Source: Acanthococcus lagerstroemiae (Eukaryota > Arthropoda > Insecta > Hemiptera > Eriococcidae). Taken from it: DNA of 64,000 bases. The stretch's first letter is position 1. The number at the start of each line of letters is the position of its first letter. This document shows, one piece after another, positions 19,801-32,363 of this stretch. Location of the stretch: the NCBI GenBank assembly GCA_031841125.1, contig CM063109.1:3324321-3388320 (forward strand), in the 5' to 3' direction. Made by a program: the position numbers and the translations under genes. The notes under the pieces are model-generated. The model did no database searches, had not been told where the DNA came from, and was given only the letters and a program-made list of their open reading frames with translations.

Positions 19801-22800
19801 TTTTTGGGACGAATCATCACATTGGACTCTTGGATGTACATGAAGTTAACTCGGTTCTTTTTCAAACTTTTCAACTAAACCCGATTTTCAATCTTTGTAG
19901 AACTTTTAATTCTATTCGGCTGGTTACTGCGAAAAGATTTAATTTTCATTTGATCATTTAACTTGTACGAATAACTCGTGATATTTCATTCCAAACTCTG
20001 TGACTTCCTACCTCGTATTACTGTGAAATGACCCAAAAACGTTGTTCCACTAAAAATGTTAGAATTAATTCTAAAATGCGATTGAGGGTTTGAGAAAAAA
20101 ATTAGGAACGTAGAAGAGGGATGCGTTTATATGCATGCTCGTAGCGTCAGTGCGGGCCCAGACCCCCAATGATTGTTCTGAAATTCGTCCGGTCCTCTGA
20201 GTATTTACAGTTATAAAACTGAACTACCACGCGTAAAACTGCTTCCAGCTTCCACCTTGATAACCTCCTTTCGCACTCAACGAGCCATCAAAAAGTAATG
20301 GTAATGGTGACGGGGGTGGGGGGGGGGTGGTATCAAACTTTTTCCTCTTTCAGCTCAAAACATTGTCGATTGCCCCCCCCCCATTCTTCAGCTTACGCTA
20401 CGCCTATGGGTACGCTTAGAATTTGACCTAAAAATAAAATTCCTATTAATACTTTACTCATAAGAAACTTGTAAAATTAATATCTATTATTATCCCTACA
20501 TTGTTCTTTTTTTGATACATTTTCTTCAAAGTATTAGATTTAATATTCGTCTATGCGTATGTATTCTTCATATTAATATTGAGTACCGGTTTTCAAGACG
20601 CTCTTTTTTTTCCATAACATTCCCATAAGTGATAGAACCTTCTTGGAAGTAGTTACTCAGTTAATACTTTTTCGAATTTGGAATTGCATTAAATGTAGTT
20701 GGAAGAGTAACGTGCACATACTATTTCATCAGCGCGAATAGCATTTTATAACTGGTGGAGGGGCGTTACATTTTTCTCACTCACTTCCCTCGCGAGATTG
20801 TGTAGCATAACTCTACTCCTTCCTTCCTCCGTGTACAATTTTCAAAATTTCTTGGAGGCTTTCAGTAGATTTTGAGGGCTAAGCCTCCCAAGCTCACATC
20901 GTATGATTAATTTACTTTCATTTTCTGTTGGAAAACGTTTTAGGTAGCTGATTTAGCTTGTGGAGACCTTACCGTAACTCGTGAACGAGAAGAAGCAGTT
21001 GATATCACTTCGGTATTCATGAACCTGGGTATGTATAAGAAAAGTTGAATTTCAAATGATGACGTGTGTACATAATTAGGTTCGTAACCAACATCTTGTA
21101 TCAGGAGGTGAGGAGAAAATATTTTGTAGGGCTAAATTTTAGTGTTAATTTAATTTCTTATTGCCGAGAAAGGGAAATACAAATTTATTTTTAACTATGG
21201 TTACGTACACTGAGAGAAATTTTATGATAAGAATTATTAGAATTGGATGCTGTTCAGTAAAAGGGAACCAACTGGCAAAATCCGCTTGAGTTTTTGGTTT
21301 AAATGGTACTGAATACCATTCGGTATCCCTGTTACTTGTCGGAGATATGTAGAAATTTCTATTTTGAAACGTAAATTTTCAAAGTACGTACGTACCATGT
21401 TTCGAAAATGGATCACAAAATCAAAACTCCGTTACATTCTGTAAGTGCTGACAGGCAACGAAGAAGTTTCCAAATCTATAATATTGCTATTCAACACCCA
21501 CCAACACCAACTACGCTGTTTGTATTATGCAGGTATCGCAATTTTGTACAGAAAACCCCAAAGTGAACCGCCTGGATTTTTCTCATTTTTATCGCCGTTC
21601 AAAACGGAAGTGTGGATTTTACTTGTAACCTCATATTGCAGTGTTTCGTTGATGTTTTTCGTGATGGGAAGGTAATGTTAACATCTGTTAGTATATACTC
21701 ATGCAATTGCCTGCAAGTTTATGTGTAATAACTAAATTTTAATACGAAGTACGTAGGTATAAATCCCCTCATATGCTCGTAAATGTGGTTCTATAGAATT
21801 AGCCCCTACGAATGGACGAATCCTTTTCCATGCGTGCAGGAACCCGAAGAACTAGAAAATCAGTTTACTCTCAGCAATTCATTTTGGTTCACAGTGGGCG
21901 CTCTTATGCAGCAAGGTTCTGACATTGCTCCTATGTAAGTTCTGTTATTGATCGCAAAAATTAACACGATTAGATCTCGAAAGTAGTATGGGAATCATTC
22001 ACTGACAGTTGACTTGTTTTTTCACGTTTTCTAGATCAGTTTCTACTCGCATGGCGGCTGGGGTGTGGTGGTTTTTCACGTTGATTATGGTCTCCTGTTA
22101 TACAGCTAATCTCGCCGCCTTTTTAACCACTGAAAATCCAAATGAGGAATTTACCAATATCGAGGAACTGGCGCAACAAACCAAAATTAAATATGGAGCC
22201 AAAAAAGGTGGAACAACGCTCGCATTTTTCAATGTTGGTTAATATTTGTACTTACATCTATAGGAAAATATGGTAGTCTTAAGGGTTCCTGTCCTTATTT
22301 ATAGTTCTTGCGTCCACCTTGGTTACCGTTTCTCCAGCTTATTTCGCATTAATGTTCTGTAGGAATCATCCGAGCCATTACATAAGCAGATGTTCAATTA
22401 CATGGAAGTACACGCTGACGAAGTGCTGGTTGAAAGCACTCCGGATGGTGTCAAGAGGGCGGCTAGGGAGAAATATGCCTTTCTTATGGAATCTTCGCAA
22501 ATTGAATATGAAACCGAGAGAGAATGTTCGTTGACACAGATTGGAAAGCCAATCGATGATAAAGGATACGGAATAGCTATGAAGAAAGGTAGAATATTAT
22601 TGAAGAGCGTTTTCAAGATCATTATTTTTAACGATTGGTCTACCTATTTGATTGTAAATTCCTACATTCGGTATTAGGCTCGGCATGGTGTCAGACCTGA
22701 CGGCTGTAGTCTCAAGAGCTCAAAATGTATGCCTTTTGGAAAATTGTTAGGGGGGGGGGCACACGTGACTCGATGATGACTCAACCTTCGAGAGTTAAAG

Positions 22801-25628
22801 AGTTTGCCCTGTTCGACGATGGTATTTACATTACATTTGTGTGTGAGGTGGCGCTACATGCACCGAGCGCTCAGACTTTGCAGTCCATTGCACTATTTCT
22901 CAAGTTGCTGTAAGGATCAGCTCAGTAGCCTCACTTTTATAGCCAAAGTGAGAATTTTACTTAGCTCTATCCCTTTGACTTTACTGGGTCGACGATGGTA
23001 TACTCTGTATGCTATAATATAAAGAGAGAGGTGAATAAGAATCTTTTTAGCTCTGAAGCTACATATGTGCTTCTTCAGCAAAAACGTAATTTACGGACTG
23101 CACTAATTACGTGTAAATCCGTGATCGTCGAGAAAACATTGGATTCATTTTAAATCCAGTTTATTCGTTAAGTCCATAACTAATAAGCTTTGAGAATGCG
23201 GTAGTCTAAATCTTCCTTGTGTGATTGAAATGTTCGAACAGGGTCTTGGTACCTGGGACTATTTAGCCAAAGTATTTTGAAGATGCAGGAAGAAGGAACT
23301 CTAAATGATCTCAAACGAAAATGGTGGAAAGAGAAATACGCCGGATCTTGCGCGGTATTATTTCATAGCACGTAATTTCTCCAAAATAATTTGTTACCTT
23401 CTGCGACTCTAAACATAAAATTCTTTGCAGAAAGTGGAACAGAACGACGCGGAAACATTGGGTCTGTCGAATTTGGGTGGCGTGTTCATAGTGCTCGGAG
23501 GAGGTGTAGTGGTAGCTATTCTCATCGCGGTGCTGGAACAATTTTTCTACGTGTGGTCGCTTCATAGAGAAGAGGCGGTGAGTATCGTTCGCGCAAAGTT
23601 TAATTGGAAAAACTTTTGGCTTTGTCAGCACGTCATTCATTACGGTTGGCATCGTTAATCTTAATTCCTCCAGCACGAGTGTAATTTTTTAACTTACTCG
23701 AGTACGAACTGATAACACAAGCAAATCTACGTACGCTACGAGTCTTTTTTTTTTGTACCGTTTGATTGCGAGCTATGGCACGATATGAATAGAAACTCCG
23801 CAGCGAATGACAATCTCGTTAGTGCAGGTCAGGGAATAACTAACCAGTGAACTTTATTCTCGAATGCTCATTGGCCAAGTCCAGCAGACGAGTAAGAGTT
23901 TTTGAAAGTTTTAACAGTACGAGTTATAATTTTAGAAGTTTAATTTCAGAAATGACGAACTATGCTTACAAATCTGGCAGATTATTCAAATCAACTTTCA
24001 CCGAATATTTTATCGATATATTGTTGGACGGAAAACTAATGATTTTTTCGAGATCAGAACTGAACTGCAAATGCAGCCAATATCAAATTTTCATATCTCA
24101 ACAATTAGACACTGTTAAGCAAAAACCACCCAAGCGACAAAATCTGTTTTTTGAGAAGACGTAATATTCAAAGCCAATGAACAATGTCGGTTTACGGACG
24201 TAGCGTTTACTGATAAGCTTTTTTCGATGTAGATACACATTTTTGTATCGGGGGCTCAATTTAAAAAAATTCTACACTTTACGCTCTTTCCAACGATACT
24301 AATAACCAGAGCCCGGATTTTTCGGCATTAAAAATGAAATATTTCGGTATTCAAACATTGTAATTTCGGCAATTTTCGGCAAGGAAAAAAAAGTACATCA
24401 AAATAAGGAAAAATGAGACACGATATCATGAAAAAACGATCAGACTACAAAAATTTTTGATTATACATCACAACTAAATGTTTTTCAATATTTTCCTGGA
24501 GAAAACTAGTACAACGATCAGTGAGAAGGAGTTTGTAATCGGACAATGATCTTTCTACGTCCACTGAAGTAAGATGAGCGTAAGTATAGCTACTCAATAT
24601 GGCCGGATTTGCAAGGAGCGAGGCTGGTGTGGCGGAGGCGCCATTAATTAGTGAGTCGTTGAATTGGCGTAACGTCATGTAGCCACGGTTCTTTGTAAAA
24701 ACTTCATCCGCCTTTACTTGTAAGAAGCCCCCTCGAGACCCTGGTATTGCCCGCAGTCTTGTTCGAACGTCTCTGACAATTTCTATCTGTGTGCTCAGAG
24801 AAAGTCCTCTTGTTTGTAATTTATCAATTGCAGCAGGTAAGAAGCCAAGATAAAATATTGATAAATGTTAGGTCAGCTGCGAGCGTGGAAGAGTCTCCGA
24901 GCAATATTTTCATTTTTTGGGTGTGTTTCGAGTCGTCTGGTAAAGCCTCAATGACTTCGCAGTAGTCTTCAAAGGTTCATCTCTAGAAAATTTGTAAAAA
25001 TATGATGTTTCGGCAGTAATTCGGCTTTTTACCCATTTTCGGCAATGAACAAATTTTCGGCAATTTTCGGCAAAATAAATTTTGTTCCCCAGCCTCTACT
25101 ACCCCCAAAACGTACTTCTATATCATTTTCATGCTTCCTGGACGCACTGAAATGATTCGGCAAATGCCGAGAAATCCGGGCTCTGCTAATAACTAATTTC
25201 GTCAACAAATGTCGCTTGGGCGGTAACAGCGTTCAATTGTACACCGGTCTGTCTGCCCAACTGCCTAGCTGAGTGACTGACTTTCTGTCGGTCTTTCTGC
25301 TTGTCTATCTCTCTATCTATCTGTCAAGAAATCGGACTGCGTGTCTATCTGCTTGTCTGTATTTATATCCGCCATTCACGGCTGTCCACATCTCTGTCTG
25401 TCTGCATCCTAATGTAATACAAACCAATTGTTTTGAACAAATTAGTATATTTTCTATATTTTCCTAACGAACTTTTGATCACAAATTTTTACCGCAATTT
25501 TGCAGGTGCCGGTGAAAGAACATTTAAAGAGAGACCTCAAATTTTTCTTACGCTGTCGTGGTACAACTAAGCCAGCAGGGGCTATTGAGAATGGTTCCGA
25601 TGAAGACGGTGCCCTCACTTACGAATAG
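13801..25628 (+). CDS. Kainate-type ionotropic glutamate receptor, gene B (18 exons, 903 residues)
   Basis: Exons: 13801-13870, 15138-15305, 15700-15884, 16010-16170, 16278-16419, 16544-16708, 17688-17744, 17801-17956, 18215-18433, 18549-18767, 20944-21028, 21533-21671, 21797-21934, 22035-22233, 22363-22588, 23242-23354, 23431-23577, 25506-25628. They sum to 2712 nt in one open frame. Residues 1-19 are a signal peptide ([19 protein letters not shown]), followed by IRVGGLF, the usual start of the mature protein. Amino-terminal domain about 20-441; S1 442-545 with binding Arg529 (TRERE); M1 near 560-588; pore loop with LMQQGSD, Gln627 at the Q/R site; M3 with [10 protein letters not shown] (655-664); S2 with GGTT and Glu744 ([10 protein letters not shown]); M4 in exon 17. 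It is a glutamate-gated cation channel subunit, likely neuronal or neuromuscular. Cys656 replaces the near-invariant first Ser of SYTANLAAF. Exon 7's acceptor (17687) and exon 6's donor (16709) are the least certain: without that donor the frame stays open to 16897. Confidence 0.93.
17031..17602. mobile_element. MITE with TTAGGCCCTTTTTC ends plus an extra palindromic end
   Basis: TTAGGCCCTTTTTC at 17032-17045 faces its reverse complement at 17567-17580. Directly beyond, 17585-17600 repeats the left-end sequence, so 17567-17600 is a perfect 16-bp palindrome with a 2-base centre. It lies in gene B intron 6. Probably one non-autonomous element (about 550 bp) with a fragment of a second copy abutting it. 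Confidence 0.55.
19154..19318. mobile_element. hAT-type MITE with perfect 8-bp target duplication
   Basis: Ends CAGTGGCGTAGCTAGGGG and (reverse strand) CAGTAGTGTAGCGCTGGGG; flanked by TCGGTTAC at 19146-19153 and 19319-19326, a perfect 8-bp duplication as hAT elements make. 165 bp, non-coding, poly-G near both ends. Located in gene B intron 10. Confidence 0.85.
21240..21440. mobile_element. Partial MITE related to the 51.7 kb element
   Basis: TTGGATGCTGTTCAGTAAAAGGGAACCAACT resembles the end of the 51694-51944 element (TGGACGCTATTCAGCATAAGGGAACCAACC over the same stretch, with mismatches; both given here in parts). No matching right end is seen. Located in gene B intron 11. Confidence 0.35.
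24307..25185. mobile_element. hAT transposon remnant with perfect 8-bp target duplication
   Basis: Ends CAGAGCCCGGATTTTTCGGC and (reverse) CAGAGCCCGGATTTCTCGGC; the target duplication CTAATAAC is perfect (24299-24306 and 25186-25193). 879 bp, internally deleted, with the C-terminal part of a transposase on the minus strand. It sits inside a family-1 MITE. Confidence 0.9.
24445..24965 (-). pseudogene. hAT transposase C-terminal remnant (dimerisation domain)
   Basis: The intact minus-strand piece 24445-24678 ends with [19 protein letters not shown] and [12 protein letters not shown], the hAT C-terminal dimerisation signature (D-V-E-R-S-F-S...L-T-D-R-R...L-x-x-x-L-V). Upstream, to about 24965, further hAT-like sequence ([40 protein letters not shown]) is readable but crosses a frame break near 24850. 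The catalytic N-terminal part is gone. Confidence 0.8.
25250..25425. repeat. CTGT/TCTG-rich cryptic microsatellite
   Basis: Irregular runs of CTGTCTGT, TCTATCTA and CTGCTTG. The same kind of tract recurs near 49.6, 53.4, 57.5 and 59.7 kb. Confidence 0.6.
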
Positions 25629-28600
25629 TTGATCTCTTCGGCTTAATTCTAAACCAACTCACCATCACATTTAGCGTAGGTAGTTAATTTTGTAAAATTC
25701 ATTCAAATATAAAGCTCAGTGGAATTTCACTCCTTACTTGCCGCTCAGAAATACTTTTTCCGTCTCAGTAGTAGGCTAATGACCGAGCATAATTAAATAT
25801 ACTTTCAGCTTCTTTCATTTCAACTGACGTCACAGTCTTAGTGACTCAGGGTGAAAACACGTCACTCGCTCATTTTTTCTCAACGTAAAATTCTACGTCG
25901 GCTTGTGCGCTTGTGATATTCAATTTCGTTGCTGTAATGATCGCACGTTTCATTTTTGAATAGAAAGCAATTACCTACTCCGAATACATTTATAAATTAC
26001 GGCTACAATTCTTACACTGAATAATAATTGCAAATTTAGTCAACACCGCGGTCTTATTAATTTATTGTAGCCTTACAGTGAACCGACAATGCCTACTATC
26101 GAAAGAAGTTCCTAGCATAGGCAGACTGTCTGCCTTCGGCGAATAGTAATGAAATAATATAGTTCGACGTACGCACTTGGTGCCACCGAGTTCTCTGTAC
26201 ATAGCTGAGCTGCCAAATCGTTGGGTATATAATGACTTCTAAATTGATGGGAAGTAAACGGGGAGGATATAGTTATATAGATATACAAATTGCAGTTAAT
26301 TTATTCGTGCAAAGAATGCTTATTTTGACGCCAGTATTTTAAATTGGAGATTTTTGGCTGTGGAACGAGTTTACAAAATATAAAGACGAAAAGAAAAAGC
26401 AGAGAACTTGTTTGGTTGAATAAACGATGATGACTCGGTGGGCTTGAGGGCAAAGTGAGTGTCAGTGCGAGGGTGGGTCATAAAGTGACTAAGGGACGAA
26501 GCCCCCCAGTTGTACTTATAGTTTTGAATGACGAAGCGGACAACATTCATAAGCATCATCTCGTTTTTCTGAATTGGCGTACTGAAGTTGGTGTTTCTGC
26601 GCATTCTTCAGAATGAAGCGAGCCCACTTCTCAGTACTTGCAGATATTTCAATTTTCAAGGAAACATCTGAGTCGTACCTATTACGCATTATATAGCCTT
26701 CTGAGGTATACTTGTTACGTGTTTGTACGTTTATGTATCCAAATCCAACACATATGTGCAAGTTAACTGTAGTTTGTTTTAGTAAGAGCTCACATATCGT
26801 ATCGTAAAAAGAACGTATACACGCATAACCTTCGCTTCGCAAAAATGTATAAGTAAAGTTAGTGAGAAACTCTTCCCGTAGTTCTCGTCGTTAAATTTAT
26901 TTCAGTTAATATTCGGGAAAATGAAGAGGTAGGTTTTGAGTTTGGTTTACTTTAAATTTCATACAGAGTGGCGGTACATATGCGGCATTCGGAGCGGAAA
27001 ATACGACGAACGTTCTGCTCCAATGAGCCGGCAAACGCCTACAATTTTTGGTAAATTGCGACCGAGAAGTCGTTTCACAGAATAAAATGTACTCGTAATC
27101 CAACAGCAATATCGGTACCGCCACGGCAGCTTGGTGGTTCCTCTGTTTAGGCTGAGTTGGGTCGATTACTGACTCTCGAATCATTCATTTTATTGAGCTC
27201 CGAGTTTTGGCTGTAATTTTGCTAATGCTCTCAAGAGTTACGGCTGTGATCCAATGGGAAATATTGTAAAAAGCTAAAAGTGAAATAGGTTTGTTGATTT
27301 ACTCAGTTCAGCAAAGTATTTTTACTTCATTGGTTGAAGGAATGTCCTCAGGGTCCAGGATATATTTCTTCTTTTAAAGTCGTGTAAAACGATATTAATA
27401 AGCTAAGAGATACCTGTACGTAGTCGAAGTCATTATAGCAGGAATACTTGCCAGCCATTTTCCTGATAAAATGTATTTCCTTCCCTAAGGACAGTTGCAG
27501 ACCTAGTTCTATTTTGCTTGACCGTCACGGGTATTGTGGCAATCACTTACATAGAGAGTGAACTGTTTCCAAGTGAGACTTTAACTGAAAGGCTTCGCCG
27601 CTTCACTATTTCTACACACTTACACTCTATGCTAATACTACCTCAGAATGCGGCGAGGAAAGGGATCCTTGGGGCACCAGCTGCTCCGATTCTGTTGCCA
27701 GGGACACTAGGCGTCGAATAAGTGGCTAAACCCTGCCATGAGTGTCAGCTTGGAAGTCAGGTTTAGAAGCGGCCAAAAAATTTTAATTCAGTAACGTTAA
27801 ATCTTGCCGATGTCAGACATCTAACTGATCTTATAGGTGACACGTGTACAAGGGAAAATTTATTCGATTTAAGCGACCTTTACGATGTCTATCACATGAG
27901 CCAGTAAAATAAGTAAAATTTAGTCTGCAAGATTGTCCTGGGAAAAGGAAATCAGTTTTATTAGAAATGAAACTTGATGATCTGACAAGAAAATCAATGT
28001 TCAATTGGGAACAAGATAAACGCATCTTCTAACAAAACTTCAAAATTACGAAACTAACGTATTTTCTTCCTCGGGCTGTATCAACAAAACTAATATAACG
28101 TCGAGAATCTCTACGTCGCCTAATTACCCCACGTTCTGGTTTTCCCTCTCTTCGATAAATATACATTTTGTGGGAAACAAAGATTTATTTATTTTTTTAG
28201 TTACGATGTTTTTCTAGCCAGCCATTTAGCGCTATTTGCTCGGGGTTTCAATTTCAATTACGTCGTCTTCGAATGCTCGTGCACGATTTAACGATTCCGA
28301 TTCGCTTTTTTTTTCATTTTCACGTGTCCGATTGAATTATAAGTCTGGGCGAAAAACTAATAAATTTAAACGCTCTTTCATCGTGGCTGTATTGTCGGTG
28401 GGACGAGTTCGTTGTCATGAAGTCGCTTACACGTAATTTAAAAACGCCAAAAGATCTTAATAGGCGACTTGAATAAATCATAAAAACGAAGGTGTAATTT
28501 TCGGTTCTTCACTTTTGGTTTCTCTCTGGCTCCTTCTTATTTCATCCCGTCGATGACGGGGGAAAGTATCGGCGAAATACCGGACGCCAAAAAACTCACA

Positions 28601-31510
28601 TCTCAGTCGTACGACGATGAGCTCTCCCGTTTACGATCAAATGTTACACTTCGGAGCGATGGCTTGAAGATAAATTTGTGCTTACGGAATCATTCACCGT
28701 TTAGTGATCTCATATTTATACAGAAAAGTTCTGCTTGTATAGGTACCGTTCAAATAATATCTAATATAAACCGCGTGTATAGTATACCTAGCTTTAGTGT
28801 ACGACGACTTTGGCAACTTAGCATTTCGAATTCGCTGTCTCTTATGAATAGAATTTTTGGATTCCTTCCCAGATACTTACCTACTGGAAATATACTCAGT
28901 AAGTTATAACTGTTGAGTTGCTTCGAAATCTTTCATTATGCTCGGGTAAATCAAATCAATCATCCTCTATAATCCAAAAACTTAAAATTCGACTCGAAAT
29001 TCAGATAGTAGGGCAGATGTGTCAAGCTAGTTGCAATCTATAATGAACAGAGCCCACTAGAGTTCTACTCTGAAATTATTTCTTGTTCTTCCTTCAAATG
29101 TTGAGGTATGCAAGCATATATATTTATTTCGTTGTTTGGAGGCGCTATCACGTACACCATTTGGAAAATTTAAGTAGTCGGTGACCTGTTATTTTCCAGG
29201 GTTAAGTATTATTTCCATTTTTTTTTTTTGAAATTCTATATTTACACTTCTTCGTTTGTTTATCAACGATAGGCCAATAGATGATCACTCCAACATGGGA
29301 TCCTTTATATTGTGTACAATTCCGTGAAACGCAGTCGATTCCAAAGTCGACATTTGTCGATATTCAAAATCAGTCACTTTTCCAACACGACAAATTTGTC
29401 AGTCGAGTTTAAACCGATATCGTTGTCGACATCGACCGTGTTTTCGTATTTCGCTAGTCAGAACTTACGAAAAAATCGATATTGAATTATGTACAATGAA
29501 TCAAACAGAGCACCTCGACTTTTTTGTCAAATTCGGCTACTCAAGAGTCGATGAGAAATTTGATATGGAATTATTTACAGCAGAAAGGTCTTGGTAACCA
29601 CAGATTTTTTGTTAACATTGGCTACTCAAATGCGAATGGAAAAATTGACATAGATTTTGATAGGCACTTTGATCTCGTTATTGAGTCATCTAATTTTACT
29701 ATTTCTCATTCGGCTTGACGCTAATTAGTTCCTCCGCTAAATGACAATCTGTAAGTTTTTCTAGAAGTAGCATAATATCGGCTGTCCAACAGTTTTTTTT
29801 ATACAGAATTCGACATATCGATTACCTCTACTGAATTGTCGATCCAAACTTCAACAATGATAGAAGTGTCGATTCGACTATTAAGTATTACCGTTCCAAC
29901 TATCTGTAATTCATTCAAAATGAGATAGTTCCAGACTGTATTCCGTCAAATAATGATGTCCAAGCAACAGCGTAAGAACTGTAACAGAAATATTTATTAA
30001 AATAAAATGTCAAGCTCAGTGTCGATATCGGTACTTGTTTCACAAGATGAAAAGTAAAAGTAAATGGATCTTTGAGTAGTGCAGTCATGTTTTTGGAGGA
30101 CCATTTTTCATTTTTGCCTTATTTTTTTCTTGATTCTTCCAATTTCCTGATGACGATGACGTGAGGGGATTGATGAAAGCGTTGTTAAATTGTTAAGTTG
30201 GGTGCTGTTGACACATTATTTGATGTTGAAGCTTTTCGATTGCTCTTTTTTTCATTTCTATGCAACACAAGGAGTACACAATAAGGGCAGGTATAAGACA
30301 AACGTTGTAACTTTTTCGATATAACATTTTTTCATTTTTTTCCGAGTTGTTTTCAGTTGAATCTAAAAGGTGGCCTTTTAAAAACTGTTGTAACCTTTTC
30401 GACAAAACATTTTTATGAATTAAGAAATTGAATTGCGAAAATTTTTAAATTGAAAAAATAAATTTTACAATCGAAGTGCAAAAAATTCAACGTAACATTT
30501 TTGTACATTCTGAAAAGTGTTGTAACTTTTTCGACATAACCATTGGGCTCTATACGCTACGTATATGAACCTATGACACACCCAATTTATGAGGGCTATC
30601 GATTCTTCATTCCCCTTAAGTTATGACGAAGTTTTCAAGACACGCTTTAATAATAACATCTAACAGTTGAGTGATTAAATTTTCTATATTATAAATAGAT
30701 TCTTCTTGTTATTTCAGTCAGTTTAATATTATCCTCTTGATTATCCTCTGTCCTCTTGTGTTCATTTACAATCATAATCATTTTTCACGTTTACGTATGA
30801 AAATAAACATATTTTGAGAAGTCATCAGGCTTACCAAGACAGAAGTGTAAAGATGGAAAAATACGATGGACCTATTCCGCTAATAAATGACCCGCGCCTT
30901 GTGACGCTATTTTCATTTCATTCCAATATGGCGCACAATGGAATAAATTTGAAATTAGACGGACAAAATTAATCTTAGTAAAATTACCTTTATTAAAAAT
31001 TTTTAGAATAATTTACCTAAACTAGAAAATTTTTTAATTTTGTCCTTTTAAAATCCAGAAATATCCCACTGTGTGGCGTCCGAATTCGCTAATTTAAAGA
31101 AATTATCGTTGTAGAACTCGCATCGAAATATATTCGAAGACATTAGTTTGTATGCACAGGAAATAGTACCGTTAGTTCAATCGTTTTCATACATGCTTAA
31201 TTCGGATTCTGAGAAAACCGTGAAAGCGCGAGTCGAAATATATGACGTAAGTGGCATGGAAACACGCGAATACGCTTCAAAATTCAACGTCACGGAGTTT
31301 CGTAGGCATTAGTACGTCCTCACCTCTCTCCTCTCCCACAAACCGCTTTTCCACCTTTCCTCTCTGTCCATCTAGCGATTCTCTGTGCTCCATGTACAAA
31401 AAATGTTTATCTTCCTGCAGGAAAACTCTTGAAGTTTTCTTCCCTCTACCCCTCCCGCACTGCTGGTATCGGCTGCTAATTGCAACCGAGGCCCCTGTCT
31501 CTCCTACAAG
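25629..31510. other. Gene-poor stretch downstream of gene B
   Basis: No convincing gene. Seen within it: TCGA-rich sequence at 29330-29900; three copies of GTTGTAACTTTTTCGACATAAC-like sequence at 30304, 30387 and 30519; a short stretch at 28045-28190 that can be read as GCINKTNITSRISTSPNYP, faintly CUB-like. Otherwise AT-rich, unremarkable DNA. Confidence 0.5.
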
Positions 31511-32013
31511 ATGAAACCTGCACCTACCCGATTATGGAGAAAATACTTATGTTGGATGCGGCAAGTTGAATGGAATGAAAGCTCTTATTACTGGAGGAAA
31601 TTCTGGTATAGGTAGAGCAGTTGCGTTAGCTTATTGCAGAGAAGGAGCTCGTGTAGCTATTAATAATTATTTACCAGAAGAACAGAGAGACGCTGATGAT
31701 CTTTTACAATTATTATTAAAACAAGAAGGAAAAGACATCTTACTACTTCCAGGGGACATAAGAGACGAGTCACTCTGTATCAAATTAATAGAGTATGTTG
31801 TTCAGTATTTTGGAGAATTAAATATTTTAGTAAATAATGCTGCAAGACAACACGCTGTAAAAAGTATATTGAATACATAGTATGTATATCTACAAAATAA
31901 TTCGATGACACTTTCAAAACAAATGTATAATATGCTATGTTTTGGTTGTGCAGAGAAGCTGTTAAATATTTAACACCTGGATCAGTAATCATTAATACTG
32001 CTTCTGAAGCCGC
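31511..32013 (+). pseudogene. Bacterial-type short-chain dehydrogenase (YghA-like), degenerate
   Basis: The clean piece (31566-31880) reads GMKALITGGNSGIGRAVALA, then LPEEQRDADDLL, LLLPGDIRDESLC and LNILVNNAARQ: the NAD(P)-binding half of a classical SDR, with TGGNSGIG and NNAA motifs. The closest type is the bacterial YghA/general-stress SDR group, whose N-terminus M-K-P-x-P...DYGE...Y-x-G-x-G-K-L is also found upstream from 31511, but a frame change lies between about 31530 and 31540. After 31866 there is a stop and further breaks; FWLCREAVKYL...GSVIINTASE (31937-32010) is the next conserved block in another frame. Homology ends there, before the catalytic Tyr-x-x-x-Lys, so no active enzyme can be made. 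It has no recognisable introns. Likely origin: lateral transfer from a bacterium, possibly an AT-rich symbiont, then decay. Confidence 0.7.
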
Positions 32014-32363
32014 GGAAAAACTTGCTGAAAATGCAATTTGTTACTTAATTAAGTATTTCAAGCTACTTGATGACGAGAAACAGGCCCCAATTAATCAGGA
32101 AGCTGCCCATTGGAGCTTTTTGGCGGCAGTGGATGTGCCGAAGGTATTGTATGATACGTGGGAAATGTACTAAAATTGAATAAACTTTTCTATCCGACGA
32201 ATTTGGAATTTTTGTAGAAAATCGACTGACAGTCTAGGTACGTCACAGTATGATAGAAAGATTGCTATTTCCGATTGCATGGTTACGCGACCTGTCTGTT
32301 TTTCATTTTTGCTTTTCTGTATGTTGAATTTCAGAGATTAAGTGTAAAAACATGTGACGTGAG

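Larger units (their letters stand above)
24102..25239. mobile_element. MITE (family 1) split by an hAT insertion
   Basis: Outer ends CAATTAGACACTGTTAAGC and (reverse) CAATTGAACGCTGTTACCG. The left part 24102-24298 and right part 25194-25239 flank the hAT element; without it the copy is about 250 bp. The core (GCGTTTACTGATAAGC, TACGCTCTTTCC, ACAAATGTCGCTTGGG) is shared with copies at 41883 and 50619. Located in the last intron of gene B. Confidence 0.75.

Noticed and set aside
26906..27184. Minus-strand 92-residue ORF
   Set aside because: No domain, no splice context, ordinary length for chance in this composition.
28045..28190. CUB-like phrase (C...TSPNYP)
   Set aside because: Only one short motif, no pair of Cys or further CUB blocks, no clear splice sites.
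28553..28909. 118-residue ORF
   Set aside because: Low resemblance to any protein; no start context or conserved motif.
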